IMG/VR virus record: IMGVR_UViG_3300028925_008699
Location: 1-22,698 of that record
Length of the DNA: 22,698 bases
Strand: one strand, 5' to 3'
From: a virus
Under the pieces are notes generated by a model. That model made no database searches and was not told where the DNA came from. It saw only the letters and a program-made list of their open reading frames with translations. A program made the translations under genes and the position numbers. Positions 5,588-14,462 of the stretch are shown here, piece after piece; within the stretch, counting starts at the first letter, position 1, and each line of letters begins with the position of its first letter.

Positions 5588-7809
5588 TGGTTGGGTTGTT
5601 GGACGATCTATCCGCCGGCAAGTACCAGAAAGCTGCGCGCGGCCTGTTAGGACCAGCCTACGAACCGCTGGCGGCATTGCCAGGTCTGTTGGGCGAGTTC
5701 TCGATGGGCGCTGACGTTAGGGACTACCAAGCCTACGGCAGTGAAGCGATACAGAAGGCGCTGCGCGGCGACTACGGTCAAGCCGGTTTGGATGCGTTGT
5801 GGGCGGCAGCGGCGTTGGCCGGCACGGTGGTGCCGGGCCGTGCTTCCATGGCTGACCCGCGAAAATTGAAGAAAAAGGTTAAGAAAAAGGCGAAAGCGAA
5901 AAAGGTCAAGCGGATGACCGATTTGCCGAACATTCGGGAAATGCCGGTCGATGAAGCCATCGCAATCGCCAGAAAAGAGCCCCACCTGATACCCGGCGGC
6001 GCTGCGACCGAGGGGAAATATGTCGCCGGCCCCCGCAACATAGATACCAGACAGAAGCTGACCAAGATGAGGCGGGACTTGGACGCCAGCATCGATGCTG
6101 GCGCCGAGGGCGGCGATTGGTACAACCGCTATCGCGGCGGCGTCTATGATGTCACGGGCGGCAGTCCCGAACAGGCCGGAGCGATGGCCAGGATCGAAGG
6201 CATGTTTTCAGCGGGCGTCGATCCAGCATCAGAACTTGGCTACAGCATCAAGGAAACCAGCGGTCTAATTGGCGGCACCCCGGTGAAGGCTGCGCGCCCC
6301 GCCCAGCATGAGGCGCTTCTGAATGCCGCGGCGGCAAATGATATGTCCAAACTGATGCTAGGGCCGAAGACCGGCGAATATGCGAAAAGGGTGACGCCCG
6401 GCCTGTTGAGTCCCGGCGCAACCGGCGTCAACGATTTCCGGCACTTCAGAAACCTGGGCTACACCGACGCTGCCGGGAAGCCGGTTGATCAGGTCACTGG
6501 CACACCGCACATCTTTGCCGACTACGAAACCGCTCTGGCTGTGGATCGGGCGAACAAGCGAAAACTGGCTGGGCGCAGCGATTGGACCGGCGAACAGATA
6601 CAGGCTACGGCGTGGGTCAAGCAGAAGTCCGACGATCTGTATGCCCGTGGCAAGAAACGATATGACGCCCAGGCCCTGGAGCAAATGAAGAAGGACCGGG
6701 TCAACGACATCAGTCCTGAAGGGGTCGAGGAAGCCGGGCGCAAGTTGGCCTTTGGTGACGCCAACCGGACCATCGCGGATTTCTTTCCGAAGCATACCGC
6801 CTTTGACACTTATGAAATGCAGCCGGGGCCATCCACCGGGCATCTCCCCGCATCTGTGAACATGAACCAGGCCCAGCGAGACGCCCTGGCGGCAGACCCG
6901 CGTGGATCATTTGCGACAGCACCGGGCGGCCGCGATGCCGTCTATGCCGGCCTGCACGTTCCTACGGCGCCCGGCATCAGTATGCGCGTGCGCCCCACGA
7001 CACCCATGCAGGGCATCTACGATGGGGGGCAGGGGCTTGAATTAAACCAGGGCGCGGTTGCCCGTCCTTTGGTTGGCTACACCACCCACGGCGCCTCTCC
7101 GAAAACCTTGGCAACCGCTGACAGGGATATCTTGGAAGCGGGCACCGGATTGCGGGCTGGCTTGCTGGCCCAGGATGCGGGCGCCGCCCATGTTATCACC
7201 GACAGTGGCAGGATGAGCGACAGGAACGCGGTCGGCGCTGGCCTGCTGGGCAAACTGACGCCGCAAGAGGCCCTCGACCTCCGCGATGTCGGTGCCAAGT
7301 ACGGCTACGGCGATCTGGTGGATCGTGGCGAAGGCATCACCATGACCAATTTTGGCGGTGATCCCACGGTGCCGTCTACCAAAGAAATGGCCGCTCTTAC
7401 AGAAGAGGTCAGGGCAATCAGGCCCGACCTGACGACCGCCAAGCGGATGAGCCAGGACAGCGTCTATACCGATCTGACCGACGAATGGAAAGCCGGCGAA
7501 GGGTCCGGCGAGGTCACCAAGAAGATTTTGGGTTGGGTCGAGAAGACGCCAGAGTTGGCGGCGGCGATGGATAACAATCCTTACATCGCCCAGAACGCCC
7601 TCGACCTGATTGCCAGGGACAAAGGCCTTGCAAAAATTTGGGGACCGGGCCGCGCCGATCTGGAAACATTCAGATCGATCATCGGCGCCGGCCCCGGTTG
7701 GGTTGGAAGGTTAAAGAAAGCGGTCAAAAAAGGCATCGTGCCGGCCATAGCCGCAGCGGCTGTGTTCCAAAGGGTGTCTGTGGAATTTACCGAGGACGAC
7801 GCGTCATAG
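5587..7809 (+). CDS. Large probable virion-associated protein between terminase and portal
   Basis: A protein of 740 residues. ATG 5587 is preferred over the upstream TTG 5575 because it makes a TGATG junction with the terminase stop. The N-terminus (MVGLLDDLSAGKYQKAARGL, then ADVRDYQAYG and a hydrophobic Ala-rich helix ending VVPG) is of a type I associate with large, multi-domain phage proteins carried in virions. Residues about 92-109 are a Lys-rich linker, with 13 of 18 residues Lys or Arg. The middle has a GDWYNRYRGGVYDVTGG segment and a later stretch (HIFADYETALAVDRANKRKL, then QIQATAWVKQKSDDLYARG) resembling DUF7178-like modules. A short hydrophobic stretch lies near the C-terminus (VPAIAAAAVF). 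Injection with the genome is an inference; no catalytic residues were identified. Confidence 0.75.
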   Translation: MVGLLDDLSAGKYQKAARGLLGPAYEPLAALPGLLGEFSMGADVRDYQAYGSEAIQKALRGDYGQAGLDALWAAAALAGTVVPGRASMADPRKLKKKVKKKAKAKKVKRMTDLPNIREMPVDEAIAIARKEPHLIPGGAATEGKYVAGPRNIDTRQKLTKMRRDLDASIDAGAEGGDWYNRYRGGVYDVTGGSPEQAGAMARIEGMFSAGVDPASELGYSIKETSGLIGGTPVKAARPAQHEALLNAAAANDMSKLMLGPKTGEYAKRVTPGLLSPGATGVNDFRHFRNLGYTDAAGKPVDQVTGTPHIFADYETALAVDRANKRKLAGRSDWTGEQIQATAWVKQKSDDLYARGKKRYDAQALEQMKKDRVNDISPEGVEEAGRKLAFGDANRTIADFFPKHTAFDTYEMQPGPSTGHLPASVNMNQAQRDALAADPRGSFATAPGGRDAVYAGLHVPTAPGISMRVRPTTPMQGIYDGGQGLELNQGAVARPLVGYTTHGASPKTLATADRDILEAGTGLRAGLLAQDAGAAHVITDSGRMSDRNAVGAGLLGKLTPQEALDLRDVGAKYGYGDLVDRGEGITMTNFGGDPTVPSTKEMAALTEEVRAIRPDLTTAKRMSQDSVYTDLTDEWKAGEGSGEVTKKILGWVEKTPELAAAMDNNPYIAQNALDLIARDKGLAKIWGPGRADLETFRSIIGAGPGWVGRLKKAVKKGIVPAIAAAAVFQRVSVEFTEDDAS

Positions 7810-8092
7810 AAACCGGCGGCAACCCCAGCATCCGATCGGACCAAGCCTTGACCCAGGCCGGTTCATTGTCGGCCCAAAAGGGTACCTGCTTGTCGCCGTC
7901 ATAATAAAAGCCCAGCACGTTCTCTTCAGTGTGAGGCACTGGCTCGACGTGGGGCCAGTCCAGGCGGGCATCATACTGCCGCTCTGCTTCGCTCAGCGCC
8001 AACTGTTGTTCAGCGGTCAGCGCGTCCCTGTCGATGTACTCTTCTTCCGCCAATTGGAAAAAGTAGTGATCGACCATTTCGTTATAGGTCAT
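7787..8092 (-). CDS. Counter-transcribed small acidic protein of unknown function
   Basis: The only convincing minus-strand gene in the window: 101 residues, no recognised family. It reads MTYNEMVDHYFFQLAEEEYI, then TAEQQLALSEAERQYDARLD, then FYYDGDKQVPFWADNEPAWV, acidic and aromatic and protein-like. This start has GAGGGG about ten bases upstream, inside the inverted repeat GAGGG-GAA-CCCTC. The frame is open upstream to ATG 8179, giving 130 residues, but that start has no ribosome binding site and the extra codons have a lower third-position G+C. Its 3' end overlaps the large + strand gene tail to tail by 23 bases. The + strand here has no credible ORF. Its position suggests a moron-like cargo gene. 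Confidence 0.6.
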   Translation of the reverse strand: MTYNEMVDHYFFQLAEEEYIDRDALTAEQQLALSEAERQYDARLDWPHVEPVPHTEENVLGFYYDGDKQVPFWADNEPAWVKAWSDRMLGLPPVSMTRRPR

Positions 8093-8205
8093 TTTGAGGG
8101 TTCCCCTCTTTAGTGCTTTAGGCCCAATGCCACGGCGCACAAGCTGAAGATCAAATGCCGTAGGCCTTTTATACATCATGGGTCCGCGATAGGTAAGGTA
8201 AAAAT

Positions 8206-10254
8206 ATGCCAAAGCTAGACGACACAGAAATTCATCGCATCGTGCAGCATGAGATAGATGATGCCGTCCTCTATCAGGACGAGGAGCACACTGGCTTTCG
8301 CGACACTGCGACGAAATATTACTATGGCGAGAAATTCGGCAACGAGGTCGAGGGGCAGAGCCAGATAGTCAGTCGCGACGTGGCGGACACCGTCGGATTC
8401 GTTATGCCGTCCCTGATGAAGATATTTGCCAGCAGCAAGGATTTTGTCAGCTTCCAGCCGCGCCACCCCGAGGACGAAGACGCTGCCAAGCAGGCCAGCG
8501 AGTACGTCAACTGGATCGTCACGGATCAGAACCCCGGCTTTAAAATAATCCACAATTGGCTCCACGACGCGCTCGTCTTCCGCCTGGGCGTGGTTAAATT
8601 TTATTGGAAAGATCCTGAATTTGATACGCCGGAAAGCTACGAAGGTTTAACCGAAAATCAACTGGCGCTGTTGGTCAACGATCCCAAGGTCGAGGTCTTA
8701 GAGCAGGACGTTAGCTACCTAGACGCAGACGACGATGATCCAGAAGATGTCTATGGCGATATGGCCTCCGCTCTGCCGCCCACCTACTCTGTAAAAATCC
8801 GGCGCAAGTTGGAAAACGGGCAATGCATTTTGGAGAACGTGCCGCCTGAAGAATTCCTGTATTCGCGCCATGCCAAGTCGTTAGAGGATGCGGACTTCGT
8901 TGGCCACCGCCGCATGATGACGATCAGCGAACTGGTCAGCATGGGCTACGATAAAGACGTGATCGAGCGCTATGCCGGCGGCGAAGAGAGCGGCATGAGC
9001 GACGAGGTGACCACCCGCTTCCAAGACCTCTCCAGCAGCGGCGGCGATAGCACTATCGATGCATCACGCCGCGAGGTCGAGGTGATCGAGGCGTACATGA
9101 AGATCGACGATGGAACTGGCGTCAGTGAATTGCGCCGCTTTTTCTGCGTCGGAGCCGGGCGCGAGATACTCGAAGACGAGCCGTTCGACAGCCTGCCTTT
9201 CGCCGCATTAACGCCGCACCTGATACCCCACCGCCTGGTGGGTAGGTCGGTGACTGACGACACGCAAGACTTGCAATTGATCAAATCAACGGTGCTGCGC
9301 CAAATTATGGACGGCGCCTACCAATCCACTAATCCCCGTATAATGGCCGTAGAGGGCCAAGTCAACGTATCGGATCTAATGGAGAACCGCCCCGGCGGCA
9401 TCGTGCGCGTTCGCGCTCCTGGCATGGTGCAACCGCTGCCGGTGCAGCCGGTCTGGCAGTCCACGTTTCCGCTGCTTGAGTATCTTGACAATGTGCGAGA
9501 GGCGCGCACGGGCGTTTCCAAGGCATCAATGGGTTTAGACCCCGACTCGCTCCAGAGCAGCACGGCCACGGCCGTGGCGGCCACTGTCAGCGCGGCGCAA
9601 GGCAAGGTGGAACAGATCGCCCGTGTGTTTGCCGAGACAGGTTTCCGCGATTTATTTCGCGGCATCCTTCGCCTTGTCACGCACTATCAGGATGCGCCGC
9701 AGATCATCCGCTTGACGAATAATTTCGTGGAGATGGATCCGCGCGCCTGGGCGAACGGCTTCGATCTGATTGTCAACGTCGGCCTGGGCACCACGCAACA
9801 GGATCAGAAGCTGGCGCTGCTGGCGCAGATCGCCGGCAAGCAGGAGCAGATTTTACAGACCCTCGGGCCATCAAATCCTGTGGTCGGCATCAACCAGTAC
9901 GTCGGCACTCTTCGCAAGATGGTAGAGGCCGCCGGCTTCAAGGACGCTGGGCAATTCTTCACCGACGTACCAAAAGAGGTGGTGGATCAGATGGGTCAGC
10001 AGGGGCAAGAGCAACAGCCCGACCCGATGGCGCAAGCCGCCATGGCCCAGGTCGAGATTGCCAAGGCCAAGGCCGAGGCGGAAATCGCCATCAGGCGCGA
10101 GAAGATGCAGGCCGATATCCAGTTGGCCAGGGAAAAATTACAGATGGAAATGCAATTAAAGCAGGCCGAATTAGAGGGCGAAGCGAGGCTGCAAGGCATC
10201 AAGCTGGCCAACAAGATCGGCGAGCAAGGCACTAACATCAGGAGCGTTGTCTGA
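8206..10254 (+). CDS. Portal protein (P22/SU10-type)
   Basis: The dodecameric ring at the capsid vertex through which DNA enters and leaves. It has 682 residues, near the P22 portal length of 725. The N-terminal region has RDVADTVGFVMPSLMKIF, then FQPRHPEDEDAAKQASEYVN and a LHDALVFRLGVVKFYW helix, the order seen in SU10/P22-type portals. The central part includes DDTQDLQLIKSTVLRQIMDG and a SKASMGLDPDSLQSSTATAV segment. Residues from about 600 form a long charged coiled coil (EIAKAKAEAEIAIRREKMQA onward), probably the helical barrel. GGTAAGGT precedes ATG 8206. The stop overlaps the next start (TGATG). Confidence 0.9.
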   Translation: MPKLDDTEIHRIVQHEIDDAVLYQDEEHTGFRDTATKYYYGEKFGNEVEGQSQIVSRDVADTVGFVMPSLMKIFASSKDFVSFQPRHPEDEDAAKQASEYVNWIVTDQNPGFKIIHNWLHDALVFRLGVVKFYWKDPEFDTPESYEGLTENQLALLVNDPKVEVLEQDVSYLDADDDDPEDVYGDMASALPPTYSVKIRRKLENGQCILENVPPEEFLYSRHAKSLEDADFVGHRRMMTISELVSMGYDKDVIERYAGGEESGMSDEVTTRFQDLSSSGGDSTIDASRREVEVIEAYMKIDDGTGVSELRRFFCVGAGREILEDEPFDSLPFAALTPHLIPHRLVGRSVTDDTQDLQLIKSTVLRQIMDGAYQSTNPRIMAVEGQVNVSDLMENRPGGIVRVRAPGMVQPLPVQPVWQSTFPLLEYLDNVREARTGVSKASMGLDPDSLQSSTATAVAATVSAAQGKVEQIARVFAETGFRDLFRGILRLVTHYQDAPQIIRLTNNFVEMDPRAWANGFDLIVNVGLGTTQQDQKLALLAQIAGKQEQILQTLGPSNPVVGINQYVGTLRKMVEAAGFKDAGQFFTDVPKEVVDQMGQQGQEQQPDPMAQAAMAQVEIAKAKAEAEIAIRREKMQADIQLAREKLQMEMQLKQAELEGEARLQGIKLANKIGEQGTNIRSVV

Positions 10255-12014
10255 TGCCAATTCAGCCAATCGGCGGACAATCGTCAGGGGTATACGGCAC
10301 CGGCGTTGTCCGCGTCCCCAGCGGCGATGGCAGTTATACACTCGTTCCGCAGAGCATGCACGGCGACCCATCGTTATATGAAAACAGTATTTCAAAGACT
10401 GTCGCTGCCCCCGGCCAGACGTTTGCACCGAATTTGGGAACCTGGGCACCACCGACGCCCGAATATCTGACGGCGCCTGGCTATGAAACCTATGCGCCGA
10501 CCGCGGCTTATGGCTACTCGCCAACAGGCGGCGACTGGTCTGGTGCGTATCCAGGCTATGGTGGCGGTGGCGGTGGTGGCGGTTTGACCTCGGGCGACTT
10601 CGGCGGCGGCGCGGACAACAGTACACTTGGCGGCCTGCTGTCGGCTGCGAGCCTGCTGGGTGGCGCCAACGACCTGTCCAGTTTCTTGACGGGATCCAGC
10701 CTGCTTGAGCACGCTGGCATCCAGAACCCGTTCAGTGGCTTGCTTGGCGGCGGCGAGGGGCTGAACTTACAAGCCCTGAACCCGTACAGTAACACTCCCC
10801 TGACGGCGCTGTTTGGAGAAGCCGGTCGCAATCTTGGCCTCGCCCCGTCGGCATTCCCAAACGCACTCCCCGGCGGCGTGGGTGGTTCGGTAGGCATTGG
10901 GCCGTCTGGTTATCTATCGCCGGACGCACTGGCTGGTGTAAGCAACGCTGTCCCGCCAGGTTCGCCTAGCTTGCTGCCCTTCGATCCATCCGGCGGGATG
11001 GCGCTACCATCAGTGCCACCGCCTGGCGGCACGGCTCCATTAACCGACGTATTTGGTCCGTATGAATTGCCACGGCAAGCTGTTGATTTGAGTTTGCCTG
11101 CTGAGGCATGGAACCCGACAACTGGCGAATTTAATTTCGTTCAAGCGGGGGAGCCGGCTACTGGACAATTCACGACAGCAGCGGGGCTTTCTAATATACA
11201 GGGCGGCGCCGGATTGTCTACGGGATTGCCGTCCAGCGCAGCCGAAATCGCAGCGGGGCAAGCCGCTGAATTTGGCGCTGGCGGGTTCTTTGGCTCTGGT
11301 TCGGGGGGCGCAGCCCAATTAGGCACAGCATTGGCCAATGCTGGGCTCACCGCCGCAGCAGGCGCAATGCCGGGTCTGGCTGCGGGTATTCCATTCGCTG
11401 GCGTTGGCGCGCCAAGTTTATTCGGCGCGGGCACTGCCGCTGCCGGAACCGCCGCCGCAGGGGCAGGAGCAGGAGCAGGAGCAGGGCTAGGCTTGGCCGC
11501 GCTTGGCCCGGCAGCTATGATTGCTCTCCCGTTCCTCGCGCGGGCGCTGCTTGACAAACCAACTGACCCCACGATAAACGCGCGCCTAACCCATCAGCTT
11601 GAAGGCACTGCGCAGGCCAAGGGCATTAAGGGTCTGGAAGAAGCTATCTACGAGAACCCTAATCTGTACGACCTGGGACGAATAGCCACTTCCGGCAGAA
11701 CGGGGGGCCACGGACGAGTTCAGTTGGCACCCCCTGGAACGAAGCCCACAAACGGAGGCATCGCAGTAATACCTTGGTCTTCTGAGCTATCCGACCTGTT
11801 CAATAAAAACATAGATAGTTTACAAGCGGCCAGCAACGCGGGCCAGCAAGCAACCTCTGCCGGGCCGGATGACATTGACCCGAATAAATATCATCCGATT
11901 TACAAACCCGACCCAAACACATACAAAATGGTTGCGGGCGATTATGGCGTCATGGAACCCCGGTTGGTTGGGGGGCCAGCTTTCGACGCCTATATGGAGG
12001 ACGGACCCGGATGA
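10254..12014 (+). CDS. Gly/Ala-rich low-complexity phage protein
   Basis: A 586-residue protein of unknown function, coupled to the portal by TGATG. It is low in complexity: a run of eight glycines at 103-110 (10560-10583), a long Gly/Ala/Ser/Leu/Pro-rich middle, and an (Ala-Gly)4 run coded by four near-perfect hexamers GCAGGA (11463-11486). That run leads into a hydrophobic stretch of about 25 residues (LGLAALGPAAMIALPFLARA), the only membrane-like segment. The C-terminal 150 residues are more ordinary and may be the folded part. Composition resembles internal virion or ejection proteins, but its place between portal and scaffold also fits a structural or assembly role. Confidence 0.7.
   Translation: MPIQPIGGQSSGVYGTGVVRVPSGDGSYTLVPQSMHGDPSLYENSISKTVAAPGQTFAPNLGTWAPPTPEYLTAPGYETYAPTAAYGYSPTGGDWSGAYPGYGGGGGGGGLTSGDFGGGADNSTLGGLLSAASLLGGANDLSSFLTGSSLLEHAGIQNPFSGLLGGGEGLNLQALNPYSNTPLTALFGEAGRNLGLAPSAFPNALPGGVGGSVGIGPSGYLSPDALAGVSNAVPPGSPSLLPFDPSGGMALPSVPPPGGTAPLTDVFGPYELPRQAVDLSLPAEAWNPTTGEFNFVQAGEPATGQFTTAAGLSNIQGGAGLSTGLPSSAAEIAAGQAAEFGAGGFFGSGSGGAAQLGTALANAGLTAAAGAMPGLAAGIPFAGVGAPSLFGAGTAAAGTAAAGAGAGAGAGLGLAALGPAAMIALPFLARALLDKPTDPTINARLTHQLEGTAQAKGIKGLEEAIYENPNLYDLGRIATSGRTGGHGRVQLAPPGTKPTNGGIAVIPWSSELSDLFNKNIDSLQAASNAGQQATSAGPDDIDPNKYHPIYKPDPNTYKMVAGDYGVMEPRLVGGPAFDAYMEDGPG
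11463..11486 (+). repeat. GCAGGA hexamer repeat (4 units)
   Basis: Three copies of GCAGGA followed by GCAGGG, in frame, coding for alternating Ala and Gly just before the hydrophobic segment of the surrounding gene. Being a multiple of three, unit gain or loss would change linker length without a frameshift. Confidence 0.8.
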
Positions 12015-12098
12015 ACATGTGCTTCGTTTGGCTATGGCAAATGCACAGTCCAACATCGATCCGTCTCAACCCGGCGGCAGGTGGCGGCGCTTTTTAAA

Positions 12099-12347
12099 AT
12101 GACACGCGAGGAAGAAGTCGCCCGCGGCAAAGCCGCCGAGCTTTTGCTGCGTAACGAACTGCTGGCGGATGCATTCGAAAAACTTGATCTGACCTACACG
12201 GCGGCATGGAAAGCCACCGCCGCGGATCAGACACCCGAGCGCGAAAAATTATTCGCGTTGACCACGGCCCTGCGCGACGTGCGCGGCCACATCGAGCAGA
12301 TCGCCCTGACCGGCGAACTCGCACGGCGGCAACTAGGCATCGACTAG
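12099..12347 (+). CDS. Small conserved-type phage protein before the scaffold
   Basis: An 82-residue charged helical protein of unknown function. It reads MTREEEVARGKAAELLLRNE, then AFEKLDLTYTAAWKATA, and a C-terminal half with REKLFALTTALRDVRGHIEQ. Proteins of this shape are common beside the scaffold and portal genes of podoviruses. ATG 12099 is preferred over GTG 12081 because it matches the usual N-terminus of such proteins. AGGTGG lies at 12079-12084, slightly far upstream. Two short frames end across this start and could feed ribosomes to it. Confidence 0.65.
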   Translation: MTREEEVARGKAAELLLRNELLADAFEKLDLTYTAAWKATAADQTPEREKLFALTTALRDVRGHIEQIALTGELARRQLGID

Positions 12348-12377
12348 ACCGCCCCCAACCAAAGAGGTTTATTTATT

Positions 12378-13421
12378 ATGGCTATAACCAGCAACCCCGA
12401 GGGGACTGGCACCGGACCGCTGTCTGTTCACAGCGCGGTCGAACATCTTCTGGCAACGTCGGATCCTGAACAACAGGAAGCCCCGACTGAAGCGGAAGAG
12501 CAACCAGCGGCGGAATTAGCTGCCGCTGATGCAGACTACGCCGAGGACGACGCGCCCGCGGAAGCGGCAAGCGTAGACGCCGAGGATGATGACAATGAAG
12601 TCTCCGACGATGATGACGACGACGGTGAAGAGGCCGCCATCGATTACTACACGGTCAAAGTTGACGGTGCGGAAGTCGATGTATCGGCCGATGAACTGAT
12701 TGCCGGATATCAGCGAAATGGGGACTACACGCGCAAGACGCAGGCAGTGGCCGAAGACCGCAAAGCGGTCGAAGGCGAACGGCAGCAATTTGCGCAAGCG
12801 CAGCAAGAACTCCACCAAATGAGAGAGCATCTTGCTGCCAGGCTACAGCAGGCCGACAGTATGTTGCAGACAGGGACCGGGGAACCGGAGCCCAACTGGG
12901 ACCAGCTACGCGAAGACGACCCCATGGAATACATGGTCCAGCGGGATCGGTTTCGCGACAGGCAGGAACAACAGCGCCAAATCCATACGGAACGGGAAGC
13001 GCTCCAGGGTCAGCAGAACGCCGTTGCACAGCAGCAGTGGCGGCAACATCTTCAGAGCGAACAGGCAGCATTGCTCGAACGAATACCCCAGTGGCGGGAC
13101 GCCGACGTGGCAGCGAAAGAGAAATCTTCGGTGATCACCTACGCCCAGCGAGCCGGATTCAGCGAGCAAGAGCTTGAGCAAGCATCTGACAGTCGGGCCA
13201 TTTCGATCCTCCGCAAGGCAATGCTCTACGACGCCTTGCAAGACGAAACGCCAAAGGCCAGGGCCAAGACCAAGGCCGCACCAAAAATGGTGCGGGCCGG
13301 GAAGCCCAAAAGCAAGTCTGAAAAATCATCGCGGCAGAAGGCGCAGAAGCTCGACCGCATTAACAAAAACACTGGCAGAGATGCCATGGCAGCAGCCGTG
13401 GATTACCTGCTTGACCCGTAA
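12378..13421 (+). CDS. Scaffolding protein
   Basis: Internal assembly protein that directs capsid shell formation and then leaves or is cleaved. It has 347 residues, mostly helical and highly charged. Residues about 30-95 are very acidic (NEVSDDDDDDGEEAAIDYYT), followed by a small ordered module, YTVKVDGAEVDVSADELIAG and DYTRKTQAV, seen in many phage scaffolds. The middle is Gln-rich coiled coil (QQFAQAQQELHQM, and later WRQHLQSEQAALLER). The C-terminus is basic (KARAKTKAAPKMVRAGKPKS), the usual capsid-binding end. AGAGG at 12363-12367 precedes ATG 12378. It sits directly before the major capsid gene, which strongly supports the call. Confidence 0.85.
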   Translation: MAITSNPEGTGTGPLSVHSAVEHLLATSDPEQQEAPTEAEEQPAAELAAADADYAEDDAPAEAASVDAEDDDNEVSDDDDDDGEEAAIDYYTVKVDGAEVDVSADELIAGYQRNGDYTRKTQAVAEDRKAVEGERQQFAQAQQELHQMREHLAARLQQADSMLQTGTGEPEPNWDQLREDDPMEYMVQRDRFRDRQEQQRQIHTEREALQGQQNAVAQQQWRQHLQSEQAALLERIPQWRDADVAAKEKSSVITYAQRAGFSEQELEQASDSRAISILRKAMLYDALQDETPKARAKTKAAPKMVRAGKPKSKSEKSSRQKAQKLDRINKNTGRDAMAAAVDYLLDP

Positions 13422-13438
13422 ATATAAGGAGCTACAAG

Positions 13439-14380
13439 ATGGCAACATGGACCTCAAGCGCTGCAATCGGGCAGCGGGAAGACCTCACGGACGTTATCAC
13501 CCGGATCGACCCGGCTGAGACGCCCATTTTTTCTAACGCCAAGCGTGAAGTCACGAAGGCAATCTACCATGAGTGGCAAGTGCAGGAACTCACCGCTGCC
13601 TCAGACACCAATTATGTGAATGAGGGCGCTGATTACTCGTATGTTAATCCCACCGCCACTACGAGATTGGGCAATTATCACCAAATCTCGGTCCAGGCCG
13701 CGCAAGTTTCCGGCACTCTCGATGCCGTGGATTTAGCCGGGCGGACGAAAGAAACCGCTTATGTGAAAATCGCGAAGTCTCTGGAACAACGTCGCGATAT
13801 CGAAAAGGCCCTGTGCAAAAACGAAGCTCGTTCCGCGAGCGACGCGCGCAAGGCCGGCAAGTTGATGTCCTATATTACCAACATCAACGTCATCTCGGCG
13901 TCAACGACCCCCGCTGGGACAGGCGCGAACGTCAGCGATCTGGCCGGGACTAACGCGGCTCTGACGCTGGCTAAGATTGATGCGGCAAATTTGCTGGCAT
14001 ATACCGACGGCGGAACTCCCGACATGATGGTCGTGAGCCCGGCGAACAAGGTTGCGTTCTCGGACCTGTCATCCGGCAGTGCTGTGACCAACCAGTTGCA
14101 TATGACGAGCGCGAAGGAAGCAACCATCATCGGCGGCGTGTCGATGTATTTGACCGATTTCGGCCTGTTGAATGTTGTCATCGATCGTTTCAATGCTGAT
14201 GATCGCATCTTCCTGCTCGATAGCGATCACTACAGCATCGGGCATCTTCCCGGCCGTATGTTCTCGGTGGCCGACGTGGCAGCTGTCGGGGATGCAAGTC
14301 GCTTCTCGATTACGAGTGAATGGACCCTCATAATGAAGGCTCCAAAAGCACACGCCGGTGTTTACGACTTGAACACCTAA
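13439..14380 (+). CDS. Major capsid protein (SU10/DUF5309 family)
   Basis: Main shell protein, expected to have the HK97 fold. It has 313 residues, the usual size for the family. The N-terminus (DLTDVITRIDPAETPIFSNA) and the segments YHEWQVQEL, GADYSYVNP and NYHQISVQAAQVSGTLDAV are typical of DUF5309 proteins, which include the SU10 capsid protein. The C-terminal part has PDMMVVSPANKVAFSDL and a SEWTLIMKAPKAHAGVYDL ending. AAGGAG at 13426-13431 lies seven bases before the start, one of the best ribosome binding sites in the window, as expected for an abundant protein. Two tandem terminators follow. Confidence 0.92.
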   Translation: MATWTSSAAIGQREDLTDVITRIDPAETPIFSNAKREVTKAIYHEWQVQELTAASDTNYVNEGADYSYVNPTATTRLGNYHQISVQAAQVSGTLDAVDLAGRTKETAYVKIAKSLEQRRDIEKALCKNEARSASDARKAGKLMSYITNINVISASTTPAGTGANVSDLAGTNAALTLAKIDAANLLAYTDGGTPDMMVVSPANKVAFSDLSSGSAVTNQLHMTSAKEATIIGGVSMYLTDFGLLNVVIDRFNADDRIFLLDSDHYSIGHLPGRMFSVADVAAVGDASRFSITSEWTLIMKAPKAHAGVYDLNT

Positions 14381-14397
14381 GTTAGCGAAAACCTATC

Positions 14398-14427
14398 GGG
14401 GGCGGTTTCGGCCGCCCCCACCTTTTT
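14398..14427 (+). terminator. Rho-independent terminator after the capsid gene (first)
   Basis: An 8-bp perfect stem, GGGGGCGG (14398-14405) and CCGCCCCC (14412-14419), closes a six-base loop and is followed by ACC and TTTTT (14423-14427). It begins 18 bases after the capsid stop. Confidence 0.85.
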
Positions 14428-14429
14428 CC

Positions 14430-14451
14430 AGCGGCTTCGGCCGCTTTTTTT
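14430..14451 (+). terminator. Rho-independent terminator after the capsid gene (second)
   Basis: AGCGGC (14430-14435), a TTCG tetraloop, then GCCGCT (14440-14445), followed at once by a T run to 14451. UUCG loops are exceptionally stable. It starts three bases after the first terminator, giving a double stop that isolates capsid transcription from the tail genes. Confidence 0.88.
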
Positions 14452-14462
14452 ATGGCGAGGCA

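Noticed and set aside
12011-12102. Two tiny frames between the Gly/Ala-rich gene and the next gene: 28 codons at 12011-12097 (ATGA overlap upstream) and 22 codons at 12034-12102 (ATGA overlap downstream).
   Set aside because: Neither has a ribosome binding site or a recognisable motif. They may pass ribosomes along, but nothing shows that their products matter.
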